64,000 bases of DNA from Diprion similis (Eukaryota; Arthropoda; Insecta; Hymenoptera; Diprionidae). Shown here piece after piece: positions 13,850 through 26,500 of this stretch. The stretch is from positions 16,455,025 through 16,519,024 of the forward strand of contig NC_060108.1 in assembly GCF_021155765.1 (NCBI RefSeq). Direction: 5' to 3'. The notes beneath the pieces are model-generated. The model was not told the origin of the DNA, did no database searches, and was given only the letters and a program-made list of their open reading frames with translations. Made by a program: the position numbers and the translations under genes. The first letter of the stretch is position 1, and each line of letters starts with the position of its first letter.

Positions 13850-16800
13850 ATTGATTTGTATGACCATTTCTTGGCTAATTGGAACCCCGGGAACTCAAAA
13901 AACACATCAAAAAGAGCGTAGGACCAACAGCAGACAAATGACGAAGCAAATCTGCAGTTTTTTGGCTGTAACTTTTGAACCGTTGCTCGCAGCGTATTGG
14001 GACTGCGCTCAATCGATTTCTCTCGCAAAATTACGTCGGAATAGTACCTCAAAGAATTGATTGCAGCTCTTTCCAAAGTCGTCGAAATTTTCGCCAAAAA
14101 TCCAAAGGGGTTAGCCTTACTTTTTTTGTGATTTTTGGAGCCAAAAATTTCTGGTCTCCGAATTGATTTGTATGACCGTTTCTTGGCTAATTGGAACCTC
14201 AGGAACTCAAAAAACACATCAAAAAGAGCGTAGGACCAACAGCAGACAAATGACGAAGCAAATCTGCAGTTTTTTGGCTGTAACTTTTGAACCGTTGCTC
14301 GCAGCGTATTGGGACTGCGCTCAATCGATTTCTCTCGCAAAATTACGTCGGAATAGTACCTCAAAGAATTAATTGCAGCTCTTTTCAAAGTCGTCAAAAT
14401 TTTTGCCAAAAATCCAAAGGGGTTAGCCTTACTTTTTTCGTGATTTTTGTAGCCAAAAATTTCTGGTCTCCGAATTGATTTGTATGACCGTTTCTTGGCT
14501 AATTGGAACCCCAGGAACTCAAAAAACACGCCAAAAAGAGCGTAGGACCAACAGCAGACAAATGACGAAGCAAATCTGCAGTTTTTTGGCTGTAACTTTT
14601 GAACCGTTGCTCGCAGCGTATTGGGACTGCGCTCAATCGATTTCTCTCGCAAAATTACGTCGGAATAGCACCTCAAAGAATTGATTGCAGCTCTTTCCAA
14701 AGTCGTCGAAATTTTCGCCAAAAATCCAAAGGGGTTAGCCTTACTTTTTTTGTGATTTTTGGAGCCAAAAATTTCTGGTCTCCGAATTGATTTGTATGAC
14801 CGTTTTTGGCTAATTGGAACCACAGGAACTCAAAAAACACATCAAAAAGAGCGTAGGACCAACAGCAGACAAATGACGAAGCAAATCTGCAGTTTTTTGG
14901 CTGTAACTTTTGAACCGTTGCTCGCAGCGTATTGGGACTGCGCTCAATCGATTTCTCTCGCAGAATTACGTCGGAATAGTACCTCAAAGAATTGATTGCA
15001 GCTCTTTCCAAAGTCGTCGAAAATTTCGCCAAAAATCCAAAGGGGTTAGCCTTACTTTTTTTCGTGATTTTTGGAGCCAAAAATTTCTGGTCTCCGAATT
15101 GATTTGTATGACCGTTTCTTGGCTAATTGGAACCCCAGGAACTCAAAAAACACATCAAAAAGAGCGTAGGACCAACAGCAGACAAATGACGAAGCAAATC
15201 TGCAGTTTTTTAGCTGTAACTTTTGAACCGTTGCTCGCAGCGTATTGGGACTGCGCTCAATCGATTTCTCTCGCAAAATTACGTCGGAATAGTACCTCAA
15301 AGAATTGATTGCAGCTCTTTCCAAAGTCGTCGAAATTTTCGCCAAAAATCCAAAGGGGTTAGCCTTACTTTTTTTGTGATTTTTAGAGCCAAAAATTTCT
15401 GGTCTCCGAATTGATTTGTATGACCGTTTCTTGGCTAATTGGAACCCCAGGAACTCAAAAAACACATCAGAAAGAGCGTAGGACCAACAGCAGACAAATG
15501 ACGAAGCAAATCTGCAGTTTTTTGGCTGTAACTTTTGAACCGTTGCTCGCAGCGTATTGGGACTGCGCTCAATCGATTTCTCTCGCAAAATTACGTCGGA
15601 ATAGTACCTCAAAGAATTGATTGCAGCTCTTTCCAAAGTCGTCGAAATTTTCGCCAAAAATCCAAAGGGGTTAGCCTCACTTTTTTTGTGATTTTTGGAG
15701 CTAAAAATTTCTGGTTTCCGAATTGATTTGTATGACCATTTCTTGGCTAATTGGAACCCCAGGAACTAAAAAAACACATCAAAAAGAGCGTAGGACCAAC
15801 AGCAGACAAATGACGAAGCAAATCTGCAGTTTTTTGGCTGTAACTTTTGAACCGTTGCTCGCAGCGTATTAAGACTGCGCTCAATCGATTTCTCTCGCAA
15901 AATTACGTCGGAATAGTACCTCGAAGAATTGATTGCAGCTCTTTCCAAAGTCGTCGAAATTTTCGCCAAAAATCCAAAGGGGTTAGCCTTACTTTTTTTG
16001 TGATTTTTGGAGCCAAAAATTTCTGGTCTCCGAATTGATTTGTATGACCGTTTCTTGGCTAATTGGAACCCCAGGAACTCAAAAAACACATCAAAAAGAG
16101 CGTAGGACCAACAGCAGACAAATGACGAAGCAAATCTGCAGTTTTTTGGCTGTAACTTTTGAACCGTTGCTCGCAGCGTATTGGGACTGCGCTCAATCGA
16201 TTTCTCTCGCAAAATTACGTCGGAATAGTACCTCACAGAATTGATTGCAGCTCTTTCCAAAGTCGTCGAAATTTTCGCCAAAAATCCAAAGGGGTTAGCC
16301 TTACTTTTTTTGTGATTTTTGGAGCCAAAAATTTCTGGTCTCCGAATTGATTTGTATGACCGTTTCTTGGCTAATTGGAACCCCAGGAACTCAAAAAACA
16401 CATCAAAAAGAGCGTAGGACCAACAGCAGACAAATGACGAAGCAAATCTGCAGTTTTTTGGCTGTAACTTTTGAACCGTTGCTCGCAGCGTATTGGGACT
16501 GCGCTCAATCGATTTCTCTCGCAAAATTACGTCGGAATAGTACCTCAAAGAATTGATTGCAGCTCTTTCCAAAGTCGTCGAAATTTTCGCCAAAAATCCA
16601 AAGGGGTTAGCCTTACTTTTTTTGTGATTTTTGGAGCCAAAAATTTCTGGTCTCCGAATTGATTTGTATGACCGTTTCTTGGCTGATTGGAACCCCAGGA
16701 ACTCAAAAAACACATCAAAAAGAGCGTAGGACCAACAGCAGACAAATGACGACGCAAATCTGCAGTTTTTTGGCTGTAACTTTTGAACCGTTGCTCGCAG

Positions 16801-19800
16801 CGTATTGGGACTGCGCTCAATCGATTTCTCTCGCAAAATTACGTCGGAATAGTACCTCAAAGAATTGATTGCAGCTCTTTCCAAAGTCGTCGAAATTTTC
16901 GCCAAAAATCCAAAGGGGTTAGCCTTACTTTTTTTGTGATTTTTGGAGCTAAAAATTTCTGGTCTCCGAATTGATTTGTATGACCATTTCTTGGCTAATT
17001 GGAACCCCAGGAACTCAAAAAACCCATCAAAAAGAGCGTAGGACCAACAGCAGACAAATGACGAAGCAAATCTGCAGTTTTTTGGCTGTAACTTTTGAAC
17101 CGTTGCTCGCAGCGTATTGGGACTGCGCTCAATCGATTTCTCTCGCAAAATTACGTCGGAATAGTACCTCACAGAATTGATTGCAGCTCTTTCCAAAGTC
17201 GTCGAAATTTTCGCCAAAAATCCAAAGGGGTTAGCCTTACTTTTTTTGTGATTTTTGGAGCCAAAAATTTCTGGTCTCCGAATTGATTTGTATGACCATT
17301 TCTTGGCTAATTGGAACCCCGGGAACTAAAAAAACACATCAAAAAGAGCGTAGGACCAACAGCAGACAAATGACGAAGCAAATCTGCAGTTTTTTGGCTG
17401 TAACTTTTGAACCGTTGCTCGCAGCGTATTGGGACTGCGCTCAATCGATTTCTCTCGCAAAATTACGTCGGAATAGGACCTCAAAGAATTGATTGCAGCT
17501 CTTTCCAAAGTCGTCGAAATTTCCGCCAAAAATCCAAAGGGGTTAGCCTTACTTTTTTTGTGATTTTTGGAGCCAAAAATTTCTGGTCTCCGAATTGATT
17601 TGTATGACCGTTTCTTGGCTAATTGGAACCCCAGGAACTCAAAAAACACATCAAAAAGAGCGTAGGACCAACAGCAGACAAATGACGAAGCAAATCTGCA
17701 GTTTTTTGGCTGTAACTTTTGAACCGTTGCTCGCAGCGTATTGGGACTGCGCTCAATCGATTTCTCTCGCAAAATTACGTCGGAATAGTACCTCAAAGAA
17801 TTAATTGCAGCTCTTTTCAAAGTCGTCAAAATTTTTGCCAAAAATCCAAAGGGGTTAGCCTTACTTTTTTCGTGATTTTTGTAGCCAAAAATTTCTGGTC
17901 TCCGAATTGATTTGTATGACCGTTTCTTGGCTAATTGGAACCCCAGGAACTCAAAAAACACGCCAAAAAGAGCGTAGGACCAACAGCAGACAAATGACGA
18001 AGCAAATCTGCAGTTTTTTGGCTGTAACTTTTGAACCGTTGCTCGCAGCGTATTGGGACTGCGCTCAATCGATTTCTCTCGCAAAATTACGTCGGAATAG
18101 CACCTCAAAGAATTGATTGCAGCTCTTTCCAAAGTCGTCGAAATTTTCGCCAAAAATCCAAAGGGGTTAGCCTTACTTTTTTTGTGATTTTTGGAGCCAA
18201 AAATTTCTGGTCTCCGAATTGATTTGTATGACCGTTTTTGGCTAATTGGAACCACAGGAACTCAAAAAACACATCAAAAAGAGCGTAGGACCAACAGCAG
18301 ACAAATGACGAAGCAAATCTGCAGTTTTTTGGCTGTAACTTTTGAACCGTTGCTCGCAGCGTATTGGGACTGCGCTCAATCGATTTCTCTCGCAGAATTA
18401 CGTCGGAATAGTACCTCAAAGAATTGATTGCAGCTCTTTCCAAAGTCGTCGAAAATTTCGCCAAAAATCCAAAGGGGTTAGCCTTACTTTTTTTCGTGAT
18501 TTTTGGAGCCAAAAATTTCTGGTCTCCGAATTGATTTGTATGACCGTTTCTTGGCTAATTGGAACCCCAGGAACTCAAAAAACACATCAAAAAGAGCGTA
18601 GGACCAACAGCAGACAAATGACGAAGCAAATCTGCAGTTTTTTAGCTGTAACTTTTGAACCGTTGCTCGCAGCGTATTGGGACTGCGCTCAATCGATTTC
18701 TCTCGCAAAATTACGTCGGAATAGTACCTCAAAGAATTGATTGCAGCTCTTTCCAAAGTCGTCGAAATTTTCGCCAAAAATCCAAAGGGGTTAGCCTTAC
18801 TTTTTTTGTGATTTTTAGAGCCAAAAATTTCTGGTCTCCGAATTGATTTGTATGACCGTTTCTTGGCTAATTGGAACCCCAGGAACTCAAAAAACACATC
18901 AAAAAGAGCGTAGGACCAACAGCAGACAAATGACGAAGCAAATCTGCAGTTTTTTGGCTGTAACTTTTGAACCGTTGCTCGCAGCGTATTGGGACTGCGC
19001 TCAATCGATTTCTCTCGCAAAATTACGTCGGAATAGTACCTCAAAGAATTGATTGCAGCTCTTTCCAAAGTCGTCGAAATTTTCGCCAAAAATCCAAAGG
19101 GGTTAGCCTCACTTTTTTTGTGATTTTTGGAGCTAAAAATTTCTGGTTTCCGAATTGATTTGTATGACCATTTCTTGGCTAATTGGAACCCCAGGAACTA
19201 AAAAAACACATCAAAAAGAGCGTAGGACCAACAGCAGACAAATGACGAAGCAAATCTGCAGTTTTTTGGCTGTAACTTTTGAACCGTTGCTCGCAGCGTA
19301 TTAAGACTGCGCTCAATCGATTTCTCTCGCAAAATTACGTCGGAATAGTACCTCGAAGAATTGATTGCAGCTCTTTCCAAAGTCGTCGAAATTTTCGCCA
19401 AAAATCCAAAGGGGTTAGCCTTACTTTTTTTGTGATTTTTGGAGCCAAAAATTTCTGGTCTCCGAATTGATTTGTATGACCGTTTCTTGGCTAATTGGAA
19501 CCCCAGGAACTCAAAAAACACATCAAAAAGAGCGTAGGACCAACAGCAGACAAATGACGAAGCAAATCTGCAGTTTTTTGGCTGTAACTTTTGAACCGTT
19601 GCTCGCAGCGTATTGGGACTGCGCTCAATCGATTTCTCTCGCAAAATTACGTCGGAATAGTACCTCACAGAATTGATTGCAGCTCTTTCCAAAGTCGTCG
19701 AAATTTTCGCCAAAAATCCAAAGGGGTTAGCCTTACTTTTTTTGTGATTTTTGGAGCCAAAAATTTCTGGTCTCCGAATTGATTTGTATGACCGTTTCTT

Positions 19801-22800
19801 GGCTAATTGGAACCCCAGGAACTCAAAAAACACATCAAAAAGAGCGTAGGACCAACAGCAGACAAATGACGAAGCAAATCTGCAGTTTTTTGGCTGTAAC
19901 TTTTGAACCGTTGCTCGCAGCGTATTGGGACTGCGCTCAATCGATTTCTCTCGCAAAATTACGTCGGAATAGCACCTCAAAGAATTGATTGCAGCTCTTT
20001 CCAAAGTCGTCGAAATTTTCGCCAAAAATCCAAAGGGGTTAGCCTTACTTTTTTTGTGATTTTTGGAGCCAAAAATTTCTGGTCTCCGAATTGATTTGTA
20101 TGACCGTTTCTTGGCTGATTGGAACCCCAGGAACTCAAAAAACACATCAAAAAGAGCGTAGGACCAACAGCAGACAAATGACGACGCAAATCTGCAGTTT
20201 TTTGGCTGTAACTTTTGAACCGTTGCTCGCAGCGTATTGGGACTGCGCTCAATCGATTTCTCTCGCAAAATTACGTCGGAATAGTACCTCAAAGAATTGA
20301 TTGCAGCTCTTTCCAAAGTCGTCGAAATTTTCGCCAAAAATCCAAAGGGGTTAGCCTTACTTTTTTTGTGATTTTTGGAGCTAAAAATTTCTGGTCTCCG
20401 AATTGATTTGTATGACCATTTCTTGGCTAATTGGAACCCCAGGAACTCAAAAAACCCATCAAAAAGAGCGTAGGACCAACAGCAGACAAATGACGAAGCA
20501 AATCTGCAGTTTTTTGGCTGTAACTTTTGAACCGTTGCTCGCAGCGTATTGGGACTGCGCTCAATCGATTTCTCTCGCAAAATTACGTCGGAATAGTACC
20601 TCACAGAATTGATTGCAGCTCTTTCCAAAGTCGTCGAAATTTTCGCCAAAAATCCAAAGGGGTTAGCCTTACTTTTTTTGTGATTTTTGGAGCCAAAAAT
20701 TTCTGGTCTCCGAATTGATTTGTATGACCATTTCTTGGCTAATTGGAACCCCGGGAACTCAAAAAACACATCAAAAAGAGCGTAGGACCAACAGCAGACA
20801 AATGACGAAGCAAATCTGCAGTTTTTTGGCTGTAACTTTTGAACCGTTGCTCGCAGCGTATTGGGACTGCGCTCAATCGATTTCTCTCGCAAAATTACGT
20901 CGGAATAGGACCTCAAAGAATTGATTGCAGCTCTTTCCAAAGTCGTCGAAATTTCCGCCAAAAATCCAAAGGGGTTAGCCTTACTTTTTTTGTGATTTTT
21001 GGAGCCAAAAATTTCTGGTCTCCGAATTGATTTGTATGACCGTTTCTTGGCTAATTGGAACCCCAGGAACTCAAAAAACACATCAAAAAGAGCGTAGGAC
21101 CAACAGCAGACAAATGACGAAGCAAATCTGCAGTTTTTTGGCTGTAACTTTTGAACCGTTGCTCGCAGCGTATTGGGACTGCGCTCAATCGATTTCTCTC
21201 GCAAAATTACGTCGGAATAGTACCTCAAAGAATTAATTGCAGCTCTTTTCAAAGTCGTCAAAATTTTTGCCAAAAATCCAAAGGGGTTAGCCTTACTTTT
21301 TTCGTGATTTTTGTAGCCAAAAATTTCTGGTCTCCGAATTGATTTGTATGACCGTTTCTTGGCTAATTGGAACCCCAGGAACTCAAAAAACACGCCAAAA
21401 AGAGCGTAGGACCAACAGCAGACAAATGACGAAGCAAATCTGCAGTTTTTTGGCTGTAACTTTTGAACCGTTGCTCGCAGCGTATTGGGACTGCGCTCAA
21501 TCGATTTCTCTCGCAAAATTACGTCGGAATAGCACCTCAAAGAATTGATTGCAGCTCTTTCCAAAGTCGTCGAAATTTTCGCCAAAAATCCAAAGGGGTT
21601 AGCCTTACTTTTTTTGTGATTTTTGGAGCCAAAAATTTCTGGTCTCCGAATTGATTTGTATGACCGTTTTTGGCTAATTGGAACCACAGGAACTCAAAAA
21701 ACACATCAAAAAGAGCGTAGGACCAACAGCAGACAAATGACGAAGCAAATCTGCAGTTTTTTGGCTGTAACTTTTGAACCGTTGCTCGCAGCGTATTGGG
21801 ACTGCGCTCAATCGATTTCTCTCGCAGAATTACGTCGGAATAGTACCTCAAAGAATTGATTGCAGCTCTTTCCAAAGTCGTCGAAAATTTCGCCAAAAAT
21901 CCAAAGGGGTTAGCCTTACTTTTTTTCGTGATTTTTGGAGCCAAAAATTTCTGGTCTCCGAATTGATTTGTATGACCGTTTCTTGGCTAATTGGAACCCC
22001 AGGAACTCAAAAAACACATCAAAAAGAGCGTAGGACCAACAGCAGACAAATGACGAAGCAAATCTGCAGTTTTTTAGCTGTAACTTTTGAACCGTTGCTC
22101 GCAGCGTATTGGGACTGCGCTCAATCGATTTCTCTCGCAAAATTACGTCGGAATAGTACCTCAAAGAATTGATTGCAGCTCTTTCCAAAGTCGTCGAAAT
22201 TTTCGCCAAAAATCCAAAGGGGTTAGCCTTACTTTTTTTGTGATTTTTAGAGCCAAAAATTTCTGGTCTCCGAATTGATTTGTATGACCGTTTCTTGGCT
22301 AATTGGAACCCCAGGAACTCAAAAAACACATCAAAAAGAGCGTAGGACCAACAGCAGACAAATGACGAAGCAAATCTGCAGTTTTTTGGCTGTAACTTTT
22401 GAACCGTTGCTCGCAGCGTATTGGGACTGCGCTCAATCGATTTCTCTCGCAAAATTACGTCGGAATAGTACCTCAAAGAATTGATTGCAGCTCTTTCCAA
22501 AGTCGTCGAAATTTTCGCCAAAAATCCAAAGGGGTTAGCCTCACTTTTTTTGTGATTTTTGGAGCTAAAAATTTCTGGTTTCCGAATTGATTTGTATGAC
22601 CATTTCTTGGCTAATTGGAACCCCAGGAACTAAAAAAACACATCAAAAAGAGCGTAGGACCAACAGCAGACAAATGACGAAGCAAATCTGCAGTTTTTTG
22701 GCTGTAACTTTTGAACCGTTGCTCGCAGCGTATTAAGACTGCGCTCAATCGATTTCTCTCGCAAAATTACGTCGGAATAGTACCTCGAAGAATTGATTGC

Positions 22801-23500
22801 AGCTCTTTCCAAAGTCGTCGAAATTTTCGCCAAAAATCCAAAGGGGTTAGCCTTACTTTTTTTGTGATTTTTGGAGCCAAAAATTTCTGGTCTCCGAATT
22901 GATTTGTATGACCGTTTCTTGGCTAATTGGAACCCCAGGAACTCAAAAAACACATCAAAAAGAGCGTAGGACCAACAGCAGACAAATGACGAAGCAAATC
23001 TGCAGTTTTTTGGCTGTAACTTTTGAACCGTTGCTCGCAGCGTATTGGGACTGCGCTCAATCGATTTCTCTCGCAAAATTACGTCGGAATAGTACCTCAC
23101 AGAATTGATTGCAGCTCTTTCCAAAGTCGTCGAAATTTTCGCCAAAAATCCAAAGGGGTTAGCCTTACTTTTTTTGTGATTTTTGGAGCCAAAAATTTCT
23201 GGTCTCCGAATTGATTTGTATGACCGTTTCTTGGCTAATTGGAACCCCAGGAACTCAAAAAACACATCAAAAAGAGCGTAGGACCAACAGCAGACAAATG
23301 ACGAAGCAAATCTGCAGTTTTTTGGCTGTAACTTTTGAACCGTTGCTCGCAGCGTATTGGGACTGCGCTCAATCGATTTCTCTCGCAAAATTACGTCGGA
23401 ATAGTACCTCAAAGAATTGATTGCAGCTCTTTCCAAAGTCGTCGAAATTTTCGCCAAAAATCCAAAGGGGTTAGCCTTACTTTTTTTGTGATTTTTGGAG
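13850..23500. repeat. Higher-order repeat B: nearly three copies of a different 11-monomer unit
   Basis: A second 3,432-bp periodicity is marked by the one-base-deleted gtttttggc monomer at about 14,804, 18,236 and 21,668. It is also marked by the one-base-inserted tttttttcgtg monomer 255 bp further on, the aacacgcc variant at 14,528, 17,960 and 21,392, and the aactaaaaaaac variant at 15,768, 19,200 and 22,632. Copies differ at only isolated bases, for example V versus A codon variants at 16,540 and 19,972. The variant set is not the same as in block A although the period is also 11 monomers. Approximate limits are given because identity fades gradually at both ends. Confidence 0.88.
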
Positions 23501-26500
23501 CTAAAAATTTCTGGTCTCCGAATTGATTTGTATGACCATTTCTTGGCTAATTGGAACCCCAGGAACTCAAAAAACCCATCAAAAAGAGCGTAGGACCAAC
23601 AGCAGACAAATGACGAAGCAAATCTGCAGTTTTTTGGCTGTAACTTTCGAACCGTTGCTCGCAGCGTATTGGGACTGCGCTCAATCGATTTCTCTCGCAA
23701 AATTACGTCGGAATAGTACCTCAAAGAATTGATTGCAGCTCTTTCCAAAGTCGTCGAAATTTTCGCCAAAAATCCAAAGGGGTTAGCCTTACTTTTTTTG
23801 TGATTTTTGGAGCTAAAAATTTCTGGTCTCCGAATTGATTTGTATGACCATTTATTGGCTAATTGGAACCCCGGGAACTCAAAAAACACATCAAAAAGAG
23901 CGTAGGACCAACAGCAGACAAATGACGAAGCAAATCTGCAGTTTTTTGGCTGTAACTTTTGAACCGTTGCTCGCAGCGTATTGGGACTGCGCTCAATCGA
24001 TTTCTCTCGCAAAATTACGTCGGAATAGTACCTCACAGAATTGATTGCAGCTCTTTCCAAAGTCGTCGAAATTTTCGCCAAAAATCCAAAGGGGTTAGCC
24101 TTACTTTTTTTGTGATTTTTGGAGCCAAAAATTTCTGGTCTCCGAATTGATTTGTATGACCGTTTCTTGGCTAATTGGAACCCCAGGAACTCAAAAAACA
24201 CATCAAAAAGAGCGTAGGACCAACAGCAGACAAATGACGAAGCAAATCTGCAGTTTTTTGGCTGTAACTTTTGAACCGTTGCTCGCAGCGTATTGGGACT
24301 GCGCTCAATCGATTTCTCTCGCAAAATTACGTCGGAATAGTACCTCAAAGAATTGATTGCAGCTCTTTCCAAAGTCGTCGAAATTTTCGCCAAAAATCCA
24401 AAGGGGTTAGCCTTACTTTTTTTGTGATTTTTGGAGCCAAAAATTTCTGGTCTCCGAATTGATTTGTATGACCGTTTCTTGGCTAATTGGAACCCCAGGA
24501 ACTCAAAAAACACATCAAAAAGAGCGTAGGACCAACAGCAGACAAATGACGAAGCAAATCTGCAGTTTTTTGGCTGTAACTTTTGAACCGTTGCTCGCAG
24601 CGTATTGGGACTGCGCTCAATCGATTTCTCTCGCAAAATTACGTCGGAATAGTACCTCAAAGAATTGATTGCAGCTCTTTCCAAAGTCGTCGAAATTTTC
24701 GCCAAAAATCCAAAGGGGTTAGCCTTACTTTTTTTGTGATTTTTGGAGCTAAAAATTTCTGGTCTCCGAATTGATTTGTATGACCATTTCTTGGCTAATT
24801 GGAACCCCAGGAACTCAAAAAACCCATCAAAAAGAGCGTAGGACCAACAGCAGACAAATGACGAAGCAAATCTGCAGTTTTTTGGCTGTAACTTTCGAAC
24901 CGTTGCTCGCAGCGTATTGGGACTGCGCTCAATCGATTTCTCTCGCAAAATTACGTCGGAATAGTACCTCAAAGAATTGATTGCAGCTCTTTCCAAAGTC
25001 GTCGAAATTTTCGCCAAAAATCCAAAGGGGTTAGCCTTACTTTTTTTGTGATTTTTGGAGCTAAAAATTTCTGGTCTCCGAATTGATTTGTATGACCATT
25101 TCTTGGCTAATTGGAACCCCGGGAACTCAAAAAACACATCAAAAAGAGCGTAGGACCAACAGCAGACAAATGACGAAGCAAATCTGCAGTTTTTTGGCTG
25201 TAACTTTTGAACCGTTGCTCGCAGCGTATTGGGACTGCGCTCAATCGATTTCTCTCGCAAAATTACGTCGGAATAGGACCTCAAAGAATTGATTGCAGCT
25301 CTTTCCAAAGTCGTCGAAATTTCCGCCAAAAATCCAAAGGGGTTAGCCTTACTTTTTTTGTGATTTTTGGAGCCAAAAATTTCTGGTCTCCGAATTGATT
25401 TGTATGACCGTTTCTTGGCTAATTGGAACCCCAGGAACTCAAAAAACACATCAAAAAGAGCGTAGGACCAACAGCAGACAAATGACGAAGCAAATCTGCA
25501 GTTTTTTGGCTGTAACTTTTGAACCGTTGCTCGCAGCGTATTGGGACTGCGCTCAATCGATTTCTCTCGCAAAATTACGTCGGAATAGTACCTCAAAGAA
25601 TTGATTGCAGCTCTTCCCAAAGTCGTCGAAATTTTCGCCAAAAATCCAAAGGGGTTAGCCTTACTTTTTTTGTGATTTTTGGAGCTAAAAATTTCTGGTC
25701 TCCGAATTGATTTGTATGACCATTTCTTGGCTAATTGGAACCCCAGGAACTCAAAAAACCCATCAAAAAGAGCGTAGGACCAACAGCAGACAAATGACGA
25801 AGCAAATCTGCAGTTTTTTGGCTGTAACTTTCGAACCGTTGCTCGCAGCGTATTGGGACTGCGCTCAATCGATTTCTCTCGCAAAATTACGTCGGAATAG
25901 TACCTCAAAGAATTGATTGCAGCTCTTTCCAAAGTCGTCGAAATTTTCGCCAAAAATCCAAAGGGGTTAGCCTTACTTTTTTTGTGATTTTTGGAGCTAA
26001 AAATTTCTGGTCTCCGAATTGATTTGTATGACCATTTCTTGGCTAATTGGAACCCCGGGAACTCAAAAAACACATCAAAAAGAGCGTAGGACCAACAGCA
26101 GACAAATGACGAAGCAAATCTGCAGTTTTTTGGCTGTAACTTTTGAACCGTTGCTCGCAGCGTATTGGGACTGCGCTCAATCGATTTCTCTCGCAAAATT
26201 ACGTCGGAATAGTACCTCAAAGAATTAATTGCAGCTCTTTTCAAAGTCGTCGAAATTTTCGCCAAAAATCCAAAGGGGTTAGCCTTACTTTTTTTGTGAT
26301 TTTCGTAGCCAAAAATTTCTGGTCTCCGAATTGATTTGTATGACCGTTTCTTGGCTAATTGGAACCCCAGGAACTCAAAAAACACACCAAAAAGAGCGTA
26401 GGACCAACAGCAGACAAATGACGAAGCAAATCTGCAGTTTTTTGGCTGTAACTTTTGAACCGTTGCTCGCAGCGTATTGGGACTGCGCTCAATCGATTTC

